Positions 20,934 through 32,015 of a stretch of DNA of 64,000 nucleotides are shown here, piece by piece (positions within the stretch are counted from its first letter, which is position 1; the number at the start of each line of letters is the position of its first letter). The position numbers and the translations under genes are program-made. The notes under the pieces were generated by a model. The model had not been told where the DNA came from. It ran no database searches and was given only the letters and a program-made list of their open reading frames with translations. Source of the stretch: Tenrec ecaudatus (Eukaryota; Chordata; Mammalia; Afrosoricida; Tenrecidae); NCBI RefSeq assembly GCF_050624435.1, contig NC_134539.1, positions 49,632,001 through 49,696,000 of the forward strand, written 5' to 3'.

Positions 20934-21410
20934 TTGACTAGAGAAACAAATCCAATGACACTCATCTATGTTTAAGAAAGAGCTTTATATCAAGAATTAT
21001 ATATTGAGAAAATAATCCCAGCCCAGTTCACCTCAAGTTCTATACTAGTCCTTAAGTTCCTCTTCAGATTCATGTAGCCATGTGCAACGATGCAGAATGC
21101 AGGAAGATCACAGGCCAGTGGGTGTGGGTGCAAAGTCTTGTGGATTCATTGGCAATGGATGCATCTCCAAGGCTCTGGCCATCGTCAGCCAGCAGGAAGG
21201 TGAAGGCAGAGAGAGGGGGTGGATGGGTAGGTGTTCCCAGGACCCTTATGAGAAGGCCAAACCCACAAGGAGTCACCATCAGCCTATGACCTAATTAACA
21301 AGCTAAACTCCACCCCTACACTTTTTAAAAATCATTTCATTGGGGGCTCGCACTCCTACACTTTTATAGATCTTCCAGTTGACATGAAATTATGTCACTA
21401 CCACAATGAT
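20934..21410. repeat. LTR-like repeat family A, copy 2 (fossil)
   Basis: GGGTTGACTAGAGAAACAAA, CGATGCAGAATGCAGGAAGA, AGGAGTCACCATC and the end ACTACCACA match copy 1. A 25-bp L1-type insertion lies inside at 21326-21350. Confidence 0.5.
21326..21350 (-). repeat. 25-bp L1-type insertion with duplicated target
   Basis: The insert is the extreme 3' end of the L1-type family in antisense (TAAAAATCATTTCATTGGGG followed by GCTCG). It is flanked by CACCCCTACACTTTT (21311-21325) and CACTCCTACACTTTT (21351-21365), 14 of 15 identical. The host repeat (family A) continues on both sides. Confidence 0.85.
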
Positions 21411-21930
21411 ATACATTGCTTCTGCAATTTTCAGTTGGTCATACAGACCACCCCTGATACAATGTGAAAAAGTACTAAGTTGTTAATCCCAGAAGGTAGG
21501 ATCACTGGGGGTCATCTTAAGAAGCTAGCTACTGCAAACACATTGCTCAACTGAATTAGATAGTACTACTTTAGAGACTACTGTAATAGAGAATGGTGGT
21601 TGATGGTAGTCACATGGTTGGACGTTCCCTTTCCCTACAGAAGGCCAATGACTCTCATGGGCAGCTACCACTTATCTATCTGTGGCGGTTTGCATGTTGC
21701 TAACACACTGACCAGGATTCAGCAGGGCTCCAGGCTAATATGAACTAGGAAGGCTGGTTCATCTGCTTTTTTTTTTTTTCCTATGAGTCATGCGATAGAA
21801 GGGTCTTTGTTTTTAAAAAAGAATTCATACAGCCATTGATTATACAGAACCACTTCTCAGTGCTTGTTTCTTTCCACTTGAGAAATCGTTAATATACCCT
21901 GATAAGGATGATACGGCTGAAACAAGATCA
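21411..21930. other. no recognised gene or repeat
   Basis: Nothing assigned. There is a poly-T run near 21768-21779. Confidence 0.4.
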
Positions 21931-21945
21931 TTAGCTTATCATGTA

Positions 21946-23124
21946 GGGTACACATACACACTTAATCATTTGACACTTTATTGAACACAATGCGAGACGG
22001 AATGTCTGTGCTTTTGTCGTCGACAGCTGAAGCAGGAGCCCAGGGAGGAGAAAACGGCACAGCTTTCCTTGGCGGGGAAGATGGGAGTTCTTCTGGTCCC
22101 ATCCTGTCATGGGAAGATTAACCCATGTTCTGCCTGTTGCCAGAACCCCTAGGATGGGTGTCCTTCCAGTCATCCCAGCCCCGGGCTCGGTACACTGTTT
22201 TTTCATCATCCTCTTCCTCCTTTTGTTCCCGATCCTCTTGTTCTGATGCTGTCTTGGCAATTCCCTGATCTGGTAACACTCCATATTTCCGGTGCTGATC
22301 ATACCAGTCATCCACTGTCACAGTGGCCAGGCTCGGATAACCAGCTCCAAACACCTTGGCTTGGGCCAAGTCCCGAGTGAGAATGAAGGGTTTCAGCGGC
22401 GGTCTGTCCTGCCGAGATGCGGGAGAAGGTGGTGTCTCTTTGGAGGAGTCTCTTTCTCTGAGGATCTTTATCTCTTGGTCAATGCTCTCAACCTCTTCCA
22501 AACTGATACTAATCCACCTCCGAAGCTGAAGGAGATAGTAGGCACGGACATGCTCATCATCTGCTTGACCACTTTCCACAGTCGACTTGAGTGCGGATAA
22601 CCTGCGCTCCACCTCCTTCCTCTGCCTGTACTTCCCTATTTTAGTCTGTCTTTTAGACGTCCTAACAAAGAGGCTGGAGGCGGCCGTGGAGGAAGTAGCA
22701 GTGTTATGCTCAGCCGTGTTGCTCTTGGTTTGGGGCAGCTCAAACTCTGCAACCTGATAGTGAAGGCACTGGGCTAAGTAGTTTATGAAGTGTTCTCGGG
22801 CCCACTGCAGGTGATGGAGGCGCTTGCTGGGGTTGACTTGTTTCATGGCCAGGGCTCCTTGAAATGCTGGCACCAACAGGTACTTCAGGTCGGTGGAAGC
22901 GATCTCTTCTAAATCTTCATTTCGGCTGAACAAGTCGAGCTGCGATAGCATTTTGGCAGCCTTCTCAAGGAGGTCCAGTCCCTTAAAAACCTTATCCTGG
23001 ACTACCCAGGAACCAGTAGGTTCCATCGCCACTTCCACTTCCTCCAGAAACTGCTCACTGGTTTGGAAGAGCTCAGGGAGCCGTGGCCACAGCAGTTCGT
23101 CTTCGGCAGCTGCCATCTTGTGGG
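21946..23124 (-). other. IGBP1: IGBP1 retrocopy insertion
   Basis: A complete intronless cDNA-like insertion on the minus strand. It is bounded by a candidate 13-bp target-site duplication, AGCTATTCATGTA (23125-23137) and AGCTTATCATGTA (21933-21945), 11 of 13 identical. A polyadenylation signal AATAAA is read on the minus strand at about 21978-21983. There is only about 8 nt of 5' UTR before the ATG, and the poly(A) tract has decayed. The parent gene is multi-exon and X-linked in placental mammals; no parental introns are present here. Confidence 0.8.
22118..23116 (-). CDS. IGBP1: IGBP1-like retrogene, intact frame (alpha4/TAP42 family)
   Basis: Encodes 332 residues closely matching immunoglobulin-binding protein 1 (alpha4), the non-catalytic partner that stabilises latent PP2A, PP4 and PP6 catalytic subunits in the cytoplasm. 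The N-terminal helical domain (about 1-235) includes the hallmark block [20 protein letters not shown] at 63-82. The basic pair needed for phosphatase binding (Arg155/Lys158 in human numbering) is kept at R156 and K159 in [10 protein letters not shown]. The C-terminus ends in [10 protein letters not shown] and NRQNMG as in the parent. Relative to human (339 aa), about a dozen residues are missing near 290 within the acidic linker. No stop or frameshift. I chose the MAAAEDEL start; an upstream in-frame ATG six codons earlier lies in the duplicated target site, not in IGBP1. No promoter is evident, so expression is unknown; it may be a young pseudogene. Confidence 0.85.
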   Translation of the reverse strand: MAAAEDELLWPRLPELFQTSEQFLEEVEVAMEPTGSWVVQDKVFKGLDLLEKAAKMLSQLDLFSRNEDLEEIASTDLKYLLVPAFQGALAMKQVNPSKRLHHLQWAREHFINYLAQCLHYQVAEFELPQTKSNTAEHNTATSSTAASSLFVRTSKRQTKIGKYRQRKEVERRLSALKSTVESGQADDEHVRAYYLLQLRRWISISLEEVESIDQEIKILRERDSSKETPPSPASRQDRPPLKPFILTRDLAQAKVFGAGYPSLATVTVDDWYDQHRKYGVLPDQGIAKTASEQEDREQKEEEDDEKTVYRARGWDDWKDTHPRGSGNRQNMG

Positions 23125-23164
23125 AGCTATTCATGTACTTCTCAAAGTCAAGTCAGTGAAAGCC

Positions 23165-23245
23165 TTGTAGATGACAATGGTCCAGTCTTGGGGACGGTGC
23201 TTGACTGGGCAGCGTTTAGTTCCACCGTGCATGGGGCCAAGGCAA
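23165..23245 (+). mobile_element. RTE LINE tail fragment
   Basis: GACTGGGCAGCGTTTAGTTC and CCGTGCATGGGGCCAAGGC follow the order of the RTE 3' terminus. Short and diverged. Confidence 0.4.
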
Positions 23246-24274
23246 CATCAGCTAGCAAGAACAGAAAATGAGGTGAACTCAGTCTTGGACATTTTTAGCT
23301 ACAAGAAAGGGCACAAGTGATTAAGAACCAACCTCTAAGAACTGACGATCTAAGTTCAAATTCTGGGGTGAATCGCTACACAGCTCTAGTAACTAATGCA
23401 ATAGGGCGATGACAGCTTCATCTCATAATGCTGTGCTCAGGATTAAATCACATAAAATCAGATGCCCGCTACAAATTTACTCTAGTTTTCAATTAAACAG
23501 ACTCTCCCTCAGCAGTTTGAAAACTACTGGTCATCCACGAAGATGGTGACATTTCAATGGGCACCCTCAAGATAGCAATCCTGCCAGGTGGCAATCCTGC
23601 CTCCCCACCCTGGTTGAATACAGCTGACCTGTGTGATCAGTGAGCTATCGTGGAAACCTCTGGGTGTGTCACTGCATTTCCACCTTGCCCTCTCTTAGGT
23701 CACTTGCTCTAGGAAGCTGGTCACCATGTCATGAGGTTACTAAAGCATCCTACGGAGAGGAACTGAGGCTTTCCATCAATAACCAGCTTTCCATCAAGAA
23801 AGTTATGGTGAGGAAACAGAGCTTTCCATCATAACCAGCACCACGTCGCTAGCTCACTTCAGGAATCAAGTAATGTACTGAAAGTGCCACCATATTGGTC
23901 CACAACACCGAATGAAGCTCCTTGTGCTTGCAACTGTGGGCAAGGGTGTGAGGCACGGACACTACCCGTGAGGCCGAGGTTCTGTGTGGAGTCCCAATCT
24001 GGTTCAGTTTGCCAGGCAGACCTGGTGGCACAGACCCCAAGATACTAGGTCACCTTATCTCTTAGGGGAAGGCAAGGTCAGGGAAAGAGGGGTCACTAAT
24101 GAGATGGAAGCTTAGTGCTCTAAGTGGACTGTGGAGGGCGGCAGCAGGAGTGCAGTGCAAAGCCTTACGTCCTCTGCCTCTGAGAGACCAGGTGTTCAGT
24201 ACGGTTGAGAATCCTCAAAGTGCCCAGAAGGGTGTGAATTGGGCTGCTCATTTGTTGACTCAATCAAATGGGAA
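23246..24274. other. no recognised gene or repeat
   Basis: A possible MIR-like stretch near 23330-23430 is too weak to call. Otherwise nothing. Confidence 0.35.
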
Positions 24275-24370
24275 ATGTGCTCTTCTACTCATTAATTCAA
24301 CAGACGTTTAGTACACCATATGATGCGTAAGGCGCTGGAAATACAGAGAATGGCCTCATCCTTGCGATGA
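24275..24370 (+). repeat. ancient mammalian LINE-like repeat fragment
   Basis: CATTAATTCAACAGACGTTT followed by GGCGCTGGAAATACAGAGAA is the common old-mammalian block (TTCAACAAATATTTATTGAG ... GTGCTGGGGATACAG). Confidence 0.5.
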
Positions 24371-24689
24371 GCAAGATGATTTACAGTGTGTAGGACAGAA
24401 TCCCACTTGTGCTTTTAAGGCTGATCTAGCCCTAACCAAATAATACTTGGGTGCTCCCACTGTGTACAGTTAATATGCTCTTCAATATCTAGATCTGTTG
24501 AAGTTCAAAGTGTTTGCTGTTTATCAATCCAATGATTATTCTGAAGGGCTCTTAATTTTAAATCACTAAAGACAAAATACTAGCTGTATGCTGCTTGCCA
24601 AATTCACCAACATTCTTAAAGTTCCTACTTAACGGACACTTTTTACTTAATCCCCCTTGAATCGGTTTTACTCAACCCCAACCTTAAGA

Positions 24690-24850
24690 CAAGGTTTAGT
24701 GGTTCTGTTTTGGGCTGCGCCAGGTCTTCAGTTGGAAACCACCAGCAGCACTGAGGAAGAAAGAGTGGGTTTTCTACTCCCCTCTACAGCTTTAATCTCG
24801 GAAACCCACAAGTGTCACTATGAGTCAGCATTGACTCGATGGCAGCAAGA
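24690..24850 (+). repeat. AfroSINE
   Basis: GGAAACCACCAGCAGCACTG, CGGAAACCCACAAGTGTCAC and GCATTGACTCGATGGCAGCA. Confidence 0.8.
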
Positions 24851-24999
24851 ATTCATTGTTGTTTTTTTAACCTTAGGAAAGAGCTGTACATAAATGTGTT
24901 TGAAATGAAAGGAAAAATGCCCACCCAGAGACAGCAGCTCCTTAGCATGGAAGCTACAAAGATGACCTTCTTTAGGAAGGTCTTTACACACATAGTTGA

Positions 25000-25195
25000 G
25001 TCCTGATGGTGGCACATGTTGGGTTGCCAATGGCAAGTCAGCGGTTTGAAACCATGAGCCACTCTGCAGGAGAAAGATGAGGGTTTCTATTCCCATAGTT
25101 ACAGCCTTGGAAACTCACAGGGGACAAGTCTAGTCTGTCTTACAGGATCACTGTGAGTTGGAATTAACTTAATAGCAGGTTGATTTTGGTTTGGT
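25000..25195 (+). repeat. AfroSINE
   Basis: AAGTCAGCGGTTTGAAACCA, GGAGAAAGATGAGGGTTTCT, CTTGGAAACTCACAGGGG and the tail GATTTTGGTTTGG. Confidence 0.8.
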
Positions 25196-25279
25196 GATCC
25201 AATTGTAGGAGATATATAAGGCTGTCTGCTTTCTTAAAGATTAAAAATTTTTTTACTCTATGTGAAAAACAAACAAAAA

Positions 25280-25490
25280 GCAACCCTATATGAATTAGAA
25301 TCAATTTGATGGCAGTGAGTGGTGGTGGTGGTTCAGTTATTAAGTGTTAGGCTGCTGACTGCAGGGTTAGTGGTTTGAATCCAACAGTGTCTCTGTCCAA
25401 AAGACCTGTTGTTCTGCTTCTGTAAAGATCACAGCCCAGGAAATCCTATTTGGCAGTTCTACTTAGTCACCTGGCATTGCTATGCATCAG
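25280..25490 (+). repeat. AfroSINE pair, partial plus full
   Basis: A tail fragment (AATCAATTTGATGGCAGTGA) leads into a second copy with GGCTGCTGACTGCAGGGTTA and a TAAAGATCACAGCCCAGG block. Confidence 0.65.
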
Positions 25491-25504
25491 TGCACAGCAG
25501 CAGA

Positions 25505-25830
25505 TGTAATTAATTATCTTAAGATGGGGACATTAGCCTGGCTTATCCAGGTGAGCCTGAAAGGTACTTACACATATCGTTATGAGACGGGGAGGGAGAT
25601 TTGCCACAAAGAGGAGAAGGCACTGTGACCACGCAGGCAGAGATTGAAGTGATGCAGCCATAAAGCCATAAGCCAAGGAATGCTGGCAGGCACAAGAAGA
25701 CGACTTGGGGACAGATTCCTCTCAGGAGCTTCCAGTAGACGTGAGGTCAGCCTTCACTGGATTTTCCCCTGATCACACTAAGGGCAGAATTCTGGCCTCC
25801 AAAACTGGTGAGAGACCAAATCTGTTGTCT
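25505..25830 (+). mobile_element. fossil LTR, ERVL-MaLR-like
   Basis: The block order (AATTATCTTAAGATGGGG, then GGCAGAGATTGAAGTGATGC, then GAATGCTGGCAGGCAC, then TTCTGGCCTCCAAAACTG) matches old MaLR-type LTRs of the MLT1/MST kind. Partial and ancient; no internal region seen. Confidence 0.55.
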
Positions 25831-25927
25831 AATGACAGCAAGCTGTGCTCCCTGGGGCAGCACACCTAGCGAAGGTGCCAAGTCTGTGGGAAGCTGTTAC
25901 AGTTACCATCGCGAATGCAAACCGGCA

Positions 25928-26264
25928 CGCCTTCTTTTAGTGTGCTTTGCTTTATGGCCCTTTACAGATAACGAGCTTTTAATAAAAATCGAAGGTCTGC
26001 GGCAACCCTGTGTTGAACATGGATATTGGCGCCATTTTCCAGCAGCATGTGCTCATGTCATGTCTCTGTGTCACATTTTGGCAAGTCTCCCAATGTTTCA
26101 CACTTTCCCACCATACTACTGCAAACTCAATGGACTACAGAGTAGCTTAAACCTAACTCTTAGAAGCGCAGGAAAGCTGAAAACTTCACGTGACTTTCTT
26201 GTGATACATGCTGTACTGTGGTTGTTTGAACCTGTATAGTATTTCTGAGCTATGTCCCTACAGC
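25928..26264. mobile_element. Tigger1-type DNA transposon remnant
   Basis: The left end ACGCCTTCTTTTAGTGTGC and then GAAGGTCTGCGGCAACCCTG, GGCGCCATTTTCCAGCAGCA and TGTCTCTGTGTCACATTTTG are the 5' region of Tigger1. The right end, TATTTCTGAGCTATGTCCCT, fits the opposite TIR. The central transposase is absent, so this is a short deletion derivative. Confidence 0.7.
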
Positions 26265-27060
26265 ATTCTTCACAGCTGAGAACAGATGTGAGAGCATTTG
26301 AGAAATAAATGCTGGAAGGGGGTGGTGGTGTGTGTATGTGTGTGTGTGTATTTTCACGGGTAGGAATTGCATTTATTGAAATATTTCAAATAAAAAGTAA
26401 TAGTACAGGCACTCTTGGGCATACCACTCACAAACAAACAAAACACATTTCATTAGAATGCTTTATCCCTGTTGACCCGATAGCCCTAACCTTGCCTCTT
26501 CAGACAAGTGTTGATTCCCCATTCTCAAAGAACATGAAAAAGGAGCATAACTTGAGCCCCTTGAGGATGCCAAAGTGCCAGGGTGTCGAGCTTTTCCTTG
26601 AAGAGTGCAGAATTCTCCAGGGAAGGGTCGAAAAGAGGGAAACACCAGCTGTAGAAATGTACAGAGCTCGAGGGAGGACATGTCAAGATACAACAGCTTT
26701 ACATTTTGAGATTGCTTAATAAAGATGTCTATGCTTTGATAGAAATGCTTTAAAATTAACTTTATGGATATAATGAACACAACCTATAATTCAATAGTTC
26801 CATCCTATAAAGAAGGCTGTGCTGCCGCGTCAAAGGTAGAAAGGGCATTTAATTCATCACCACAATCAACTTTGAAACACGCTCCTCCTCGTGTTCACTG
26901 CTGTCTACAGCAGTACTTTTTGACTTATTCTCATGTAACAAGTAGTGAGATGCCATCAATGGCAGTTGCTTTCCCCTCAATTTACTCTGTTATCCTCAGG
27001 GTCTTGGGAATAGCTCCTTACGTGGTGGCCACAAGACGGCTGTACTGGCTCCAGGCATTA
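26265..27060. other. no recognised gene or repeat
   Basis: Two open frames (26309-26719 and 26764-27099, plus) have no recognisable domain, and codon patterns do not suggest exons. Confidence 0.4.
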
Positions 27061-27062
27061 CA

Positions 27063-27345
27063 CCATCATGAATTGAATTGTGTTCCCCACCAAATGTAGA
27101 CTGAAGCGCTGGCCCTTGTCTGATCCTGTATAGCAGTAGCGTTATTTTAACTAGGTCACACCAGGGTAGGTTGGGTCCTAAACTCTATCACCTATGAATG
27201 ATAGATGAGACCCACGATTGCCAAAAAACACCAAGGATTCCAGGGGCTATAAAGAAGGGCTCCCTCCTACCTACCTATACCCATTCCCTGCATTCAAACT
27301 TCTAGCTTAAGTTCTGAGCACCCAGTTTGCAGAAGGTTATGGATG
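27063..27345 (+). mobile_element. fossil LTR-like sequence
   Basis: Begins GAATTGAATTGTGTTCCCCA, a typical start of ERVL/MaLR-class LTRs, with a GGTTGGGTCCTAAACTC block. Partial and old. Confidence 0.45.
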
Positions 27346-27474
27346 ACAGTGACCAAAATCTATTTACAGAGCACCCCCAGAAAGCCTTCATTGAATTCCT
27401 CTATCCATTGACCAAGGATGTTACTAGTTTGGTCCCCAAACAGAATGCAATGTAAAGGGAACTACTACAGATAT

Positions 27475-27778
27475 AACTCCCTGCCATCAAGTCAATTCTA
27501 ACTCATTGTGACCTTGTATGACAGGGTAGAACTGCACTTGGCGGTGTCTGAAATGGTAACTTAAAAAAAAATTTTTATCGGGGGCTCTTACAGATATTAT
27601 AACAATCCATAAAACAATTATATCATGCTAACTTGTACAGATGTTGCCATCGTTTTCAAAACATTTCTTTCTACTTAGACTGTAACTCTTTACTGGAGTA
27701 GAAAACCACCTTTCTCTCCCGTGGGAGCTGCTGGTGGTTTCAAACAGCTAACCTTGCAGTTAGCAGCCCAACATGTAT
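27475..27778 (-). repeat. AfroSINE, antisense, split by an insertion
   Basis: The left half has GCCATCAAGTCAATTCTAAC and GGGTAGAACTGCACTTGG. The right half has GTAACTCTTTACTGGAGTAG, GGTGGTTTCAAACAGC and GCAGTTAGCAGCCC. Confidence 0.8.
27562..27680 (-). repeat. L1-type short insertion in AfroSINE
   Basis: TTTTTATCGGGGGCTCTTAC through TTTCAAAACATTTCTTTCTA, inserted at the GTAACTCTT point of the SINE. About 120 bp of 3' end only. Confidence 0.75.
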
Positions 27779-27934
27779 AGCTAGGGGAAATTTAACAGCT
27801 TACTATTTGTTTTCCCTTTTGACCCATTTGTAACTTGTTTCAGTTCTTATTACTTTCTGATATCTTTTGGATTGAGGGTTTTTGGTTTTGTTATTAGGGT
27901 TTTCCTTTATTCTCCTTTTAATGATTTTCTTTAT

Positions 27935-28150
27935 ATGAAATGCAGAATAAGTAAATCTATAAAGACATCAAATAAAATAGGGTTATAACTATTAGGGTTA
28001 TGATGAGGGGGGTTGGGAGGAAATGGGAAGAAGATAATGGATACAAAAGAAAATGTTCTAAAGTTGATTACGGTGATGAGTGCACAGCTTTCTTTAAACT
28101 ATATAATTGTATGATACATGAATCATGTCAATAAAACTTTAAAAATAAGT
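27935..28150 (+). mobile_element. L1 3' UTR fragment
   Basis: AAATCTATAAAGACATCAAA, GAAAATGTTCTAAAGTTGAT, ACGGTGATGAGTGCACAGCT and TGTCAATAAAACTTTAAAAA are the standard 3' UTR order of old L1. Confidence 0.75.
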
Positions 28151-28169
28151 AAAAAACAAAATTCAAACC

Positions 28170-28350
28170 TATTGCACTGCTATTGGGTCATTTCTGATTC
28201 ACGGCAACTTTACAGTACAGAGTAGAACTGTCCCACAGGATTTCCAAGACTGAATATCTTTCAAGAAGCAAATTGTCACTTCTTTCAACCCTGGATTGAC
28301 TGGTGGTTTAGAACTCCCAACCTTTTGGTTAGCAGTCAAGTGCCACCTGG
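28170..28350 (-). repeat. AfroSINE, antisense
   Basis: GAGTAGAACTGTCCCACAGG, GACTGGTGGTTTAGAACTCC, CAACCTTTTGGTTAGCAGTC. Confidence 0.75.
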
Positions 28351-31100
28351 AATTCCTAAATGGAGAGATCAAAGGATCCAATCATGTGCCTATAAGCCTC
28401 TCGCTGTTTCTGTGCTGTTTCCATGTTAATTTGCAAAGATTTTCAGATTCTGTCCTCAAGTGGATCTACTGGTTTGAGCTTCTTTACTGGGACCTGGCTG
28501 ACCAGATTAAACTGCCAGTACAATTTTGTCTCTGCTGGAACTGCACCCTTTCAGGTGGCCCCTGGTTTTGAGCCAGCCCTTTGTGGCTTTCGACACGTCA
28601 CCCTGAATGCTCACTGTTGTCCTCACCCGCAGTCCACTGCAGAAGTAGTGGTGCTATTTTGAGGCAGGGTTTGGGATGCCATATAGACTAAAGCCATGAT
28701 TGTATTAAGAACCAGAAAAGGATGAGCAGCTAACACAAACACAACCAAGGCCCAGTACATCCTGTACCAGGGGAAAGAGAGAGCGCTTCGCAGTGACGCT
28801 GCTTTGTCTCAGAGCACTTAGGTACAGTCCCGACAGGCTTGTTAATGGGGCTTACACTCTCTAGTTATCAACTTGACCAGATTCGGAGGCCCAGGGATAA
28901 TGTCTCCCTGAAAGGGATCTGCTCAAAGGCCCAAGATTCCTAGCAGATGGGAAGACAGTAATGCTGTGTTCTTGGGTTCTTGTGGGATTGGGATCTCCTC
29001 CCCATCCCCAAGTACAAACTCACACACTTGGTAGGTTGTTCCTTACAGCTCAGACTTGGGATTCTAAACTTCCCTTCATACATTTCAAACAAATGCCACC
29101 TTTTGCTTCAGTACAGAAACTTCATGCTTCCTCCTTACTGCCATGCTGCTTTAAAGATGGTTAAGGATAGTCACAAACCCTGGGACAATTGTCATTTCAG
29201 TGACAATTAGCCACCACAAGGAACACCAAAATACAACAGGAAATGGCTGTAGGAGCAGGAAGTCCTGAGCTAAAGATGGATGAATGGAGGAAACATCACA
29301 CCACAATGTTTTCCAGACATTCTTTTTTTTTTCTTCCCTTTTCACTTTTAGTTCTGATGACTAAGCCACTGGCTGTGGCCAAATGCCATTGACCAACCAG
29401 GAAATTGGAAAAGAAACTGTTTTCTGTGGCTGTTTCAGAATCCTGGTTCCTTGTCTGTGTGCATATGCACAGCAAAGTGGTACTCTGACCCAAACCAAGC
29501 AAGTGGAGGGGGTTGAAGGGCATTAGATTTAATTATGAAAACTCCATGGTGATAATTTCATTAAATGGCAAAGAAAACCTGTCCAAACAGGGAAAGAAAG
29601 GAGATTACCCCCGTGGTGGGATTTGGTCTGATTGTTTCAGATCAGCAGAACCAATACCTAATTTTTTGTTGAGCGTGCCAACTGGTTGTTCAGTTGGCAC
29701 TTGTTACCAGGGTTCTCTCTAAGGTGGGTGCTGGCCCAATGTGGAAATCATGAATTTACATGCTGTCCTCTTTGTTTAACATTCATCTGCTGCAGCGTAC
29801 TCTTCAGCGCCCGTAATGTTCATTCTGCCCATAGGTAGAAAAAATTAGGCGAAACAATACTTGTAATAATTATTAACTTATTTCAAAAGACTCGTTATAT
29901 TTGATTAAATACTATGCTTTTACCCTTTCGTGGTTGTTACTTCAGTAAACATAGAATGTGGAGAGAAAAACTGCCGAACAACCAGAAGGCGACACGCTGT
30001 CCTTCCTTTCATTCACCCAAATTCCCAGGAGATGGGATGGATGAGTGAATCATGCAATTCCTGAACATCTTCAAGAGCTACAAATGTCAGAACAATTGCT
30101 GTAAGCTCAGCAGAAGCAGAAAGGGGTATTTCAAAGATGCTATGTTCAGAGAAAAGCCACCGCCTGCTTCTAGTATGTCAAACACATGACTTGTCTAATT
30201 GGCCCGCCTCTCTAAAGGAATGGGGTCCTACTCCCAGTGAAAGGATGGTCAAGGATAAATCACACAGCCAATGATGCTCGGATATTGCAAGTGAGGATGC
30301 CAACCAAGAAGTAATATGGAAATATCTTAAATAACAGTTTTTTTGGTCAGGTATCATTTAGTATTTTTCATTAATATTTAAACACTCATATAATCTAGTT
30401 TTGTGTATCTCTTATTTTTCTTATTTAAGTATTAAATTATTAAGTATGAAACAATAAACCACCTTTTGGTGTATAAATATATATTACTTAAAAACAGTCA
30501 GTAGGGCAGTGAACAAGTTGTTAAATTATTTGAATCCCATCACAGGATTAACCCTTCAGGAACCCCTATTCTGTGCCAAGATTCCCCTAAGAACATTATA
30601 GAGAGAATGCTATTTAATTCTAAGTCATCTCGGACCCCTCCCTCTCCCTTGTTAGGAAGAAACCAGGTTTATGAAGGCCAAATCACTCGATCATCACCAC
30701 TGTGTAATGACTATGTAGGAATCCAAACAGGGGTCGCTTTTGTGTCTTCAGGGTATGTGGAGGTACCCAAGGTGGTCTTCTTGCTAAAATAAGTATAGTG
30801 AATAAGAAATGTCTACATTATAAACTATCGGCTATTTCTGGTTATATGCCTGTTATTTGAATGCTGAGAACAAAAAACAGGCTCCACAGTATTTGCAAGC
30901 AGTCTTTGAATGTAACAGAATGAGCAGCTTTACCCAACTCCATGAAAACCAGAAGACTGAAAGTCTCACGAGGGAGTTGAACCTTTGAGAAGTATCTCCA
31001 ACCAAGGCAGAACCACGTAGAGGCATGGAGAAAGAGATGATAGTTCGAGACCTAAGGACTTTACTCTATTAATGATACCAAAGGATGTAACAGTAAGTAT
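28351..31100. other. no recognised gene; one small hairpin
   Basis: About 2.7 kb of largely unique-looking sequence with no named repeat, exon or RNA gene I can support. The only structured site is a 10-bp perfect hairpin (GTGCCAACTG / CAGTTGGCAC, 6-base loop) near 29676-29701. Confidence 0.4.
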
Positions 31101-31108
31101 GTCTGCCT

Positions 31109-31288
31109 CAGGAGTCCTGGTGGCCCTGTGGTGAAGCACCAGTTGATAACAATAGGTTGGTGGTTTGAAGCCACTAGCCACATTGCTCCGTAAAGGCCTA
31201 CAGGAACATTACGGTGCAGTTCCACTGTGTCATACAGGGTTGCCGTGCCTCTGAGTTGACTAGATAGCGATGGGCTTGGTTTGGTTAC
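31109..31288 (+). repeat. AfroSINE
   Basis: GGAGTCCTGGTGGCCCTGTG head, GGTTGGTGGTTTGAAGCCAC, tail GCGATGGGCTTGGTTTGG. Confidence 0.8.
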
Positions 31289-31532
31289 GGTATGTCTGAC
31301 CATCTACTTCTAATCAGTCTGTGCACCTTACAGAGCACAGTTCTACTCTGACACACTGGGGCAGATGAATCAGTAAGCACAGTACCCACCAAGGCACACA
31401 CAGGCTAACTGATTCCCTACTCACCTGCAGTGAATGGGGTGGAACCTGGTGGGCTGAGGCTGACATTCTTCACTGCAGATTGGTACATAATCCTGTGTAC
31501 CTTGAACGGGCAACTGCGCTTATGACCTCTTG

Positions 31533-31680
31533 CTGGTGGAGCCATCAGGTCAGTTCTGACTCATAGCGACCAGATGGGCCACAGACCGACACACTGCCGG
31601 CTGGGTCGTGTGTCATCCTCGTCCTCACGATTACTACGTTTGAGCCCATTGTTGCAGCATCCGTAATAAACAATTTCATG
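31533..31680 (-). mobile_element. RTE LINE 3' tail, antisense
   Basis: CAGTTCTGACTCATAGCGAC, then CATCCTCGTCCTCACGATTA, then TTTGAGCCCATTGTTGCAGC: the complement of the RTE tail seen on the plus strand at 7400 and 14470. Confidence 0.65.
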
Positions 31681-31764
31681 CTTTCACCTCAGATTGGTAA
31701 GTAAACACAAGTAAACCCTTATTTACTGGGTACTCTGATCTTGTCCAGAACCAAAAGGCCAAGG

Positions 31765-32015
31765 CAATGCCACCCAGTTGATTCCAACTCAAGGCAACCA
31801 TCAGGGATGGCTCGGGGACTGTAAATCCCCAAAGAGCAGGCAGCCTCATCTTTCTCCAGCTGAGCCTGTCATGCCTGCACCCTTGTGGTTAGTCTCACTC
31901 CGCTCACTGCAGTCCGTCAGTCCTGACTCATATCACCCCACAGGGCCTGCAGGGGAGAACTGCCCTTGTGGATTTCCAAGACTGAAATCTTTACTGGGAG
32001 TAGAAAGCCTAACTC
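31765..32015 (-). repeat. AfroSINE fragments, antisense
   Basis: GCAGCCTCATCTTTCTCC, then GGAGAACTGCCCTTGTGGAT and TTTACTGGGAGTAGAAAGCC. Probably two overlapping copies. Confidence 0.6.

Noticed and set aside
23117-23134. Upstream in-frame ATG adding MNSSHK to the IGBP1 retrogene
   Set aside because: It lies in the probable target-site duplication and the short 5' leader, and has no counterpart in IGBP1.
25808-26239. 143-codon plus-strand frame
   Set aside because: Lies in a MaLR-like LTR and a Tigger1 remnant; the translation is not transposase.
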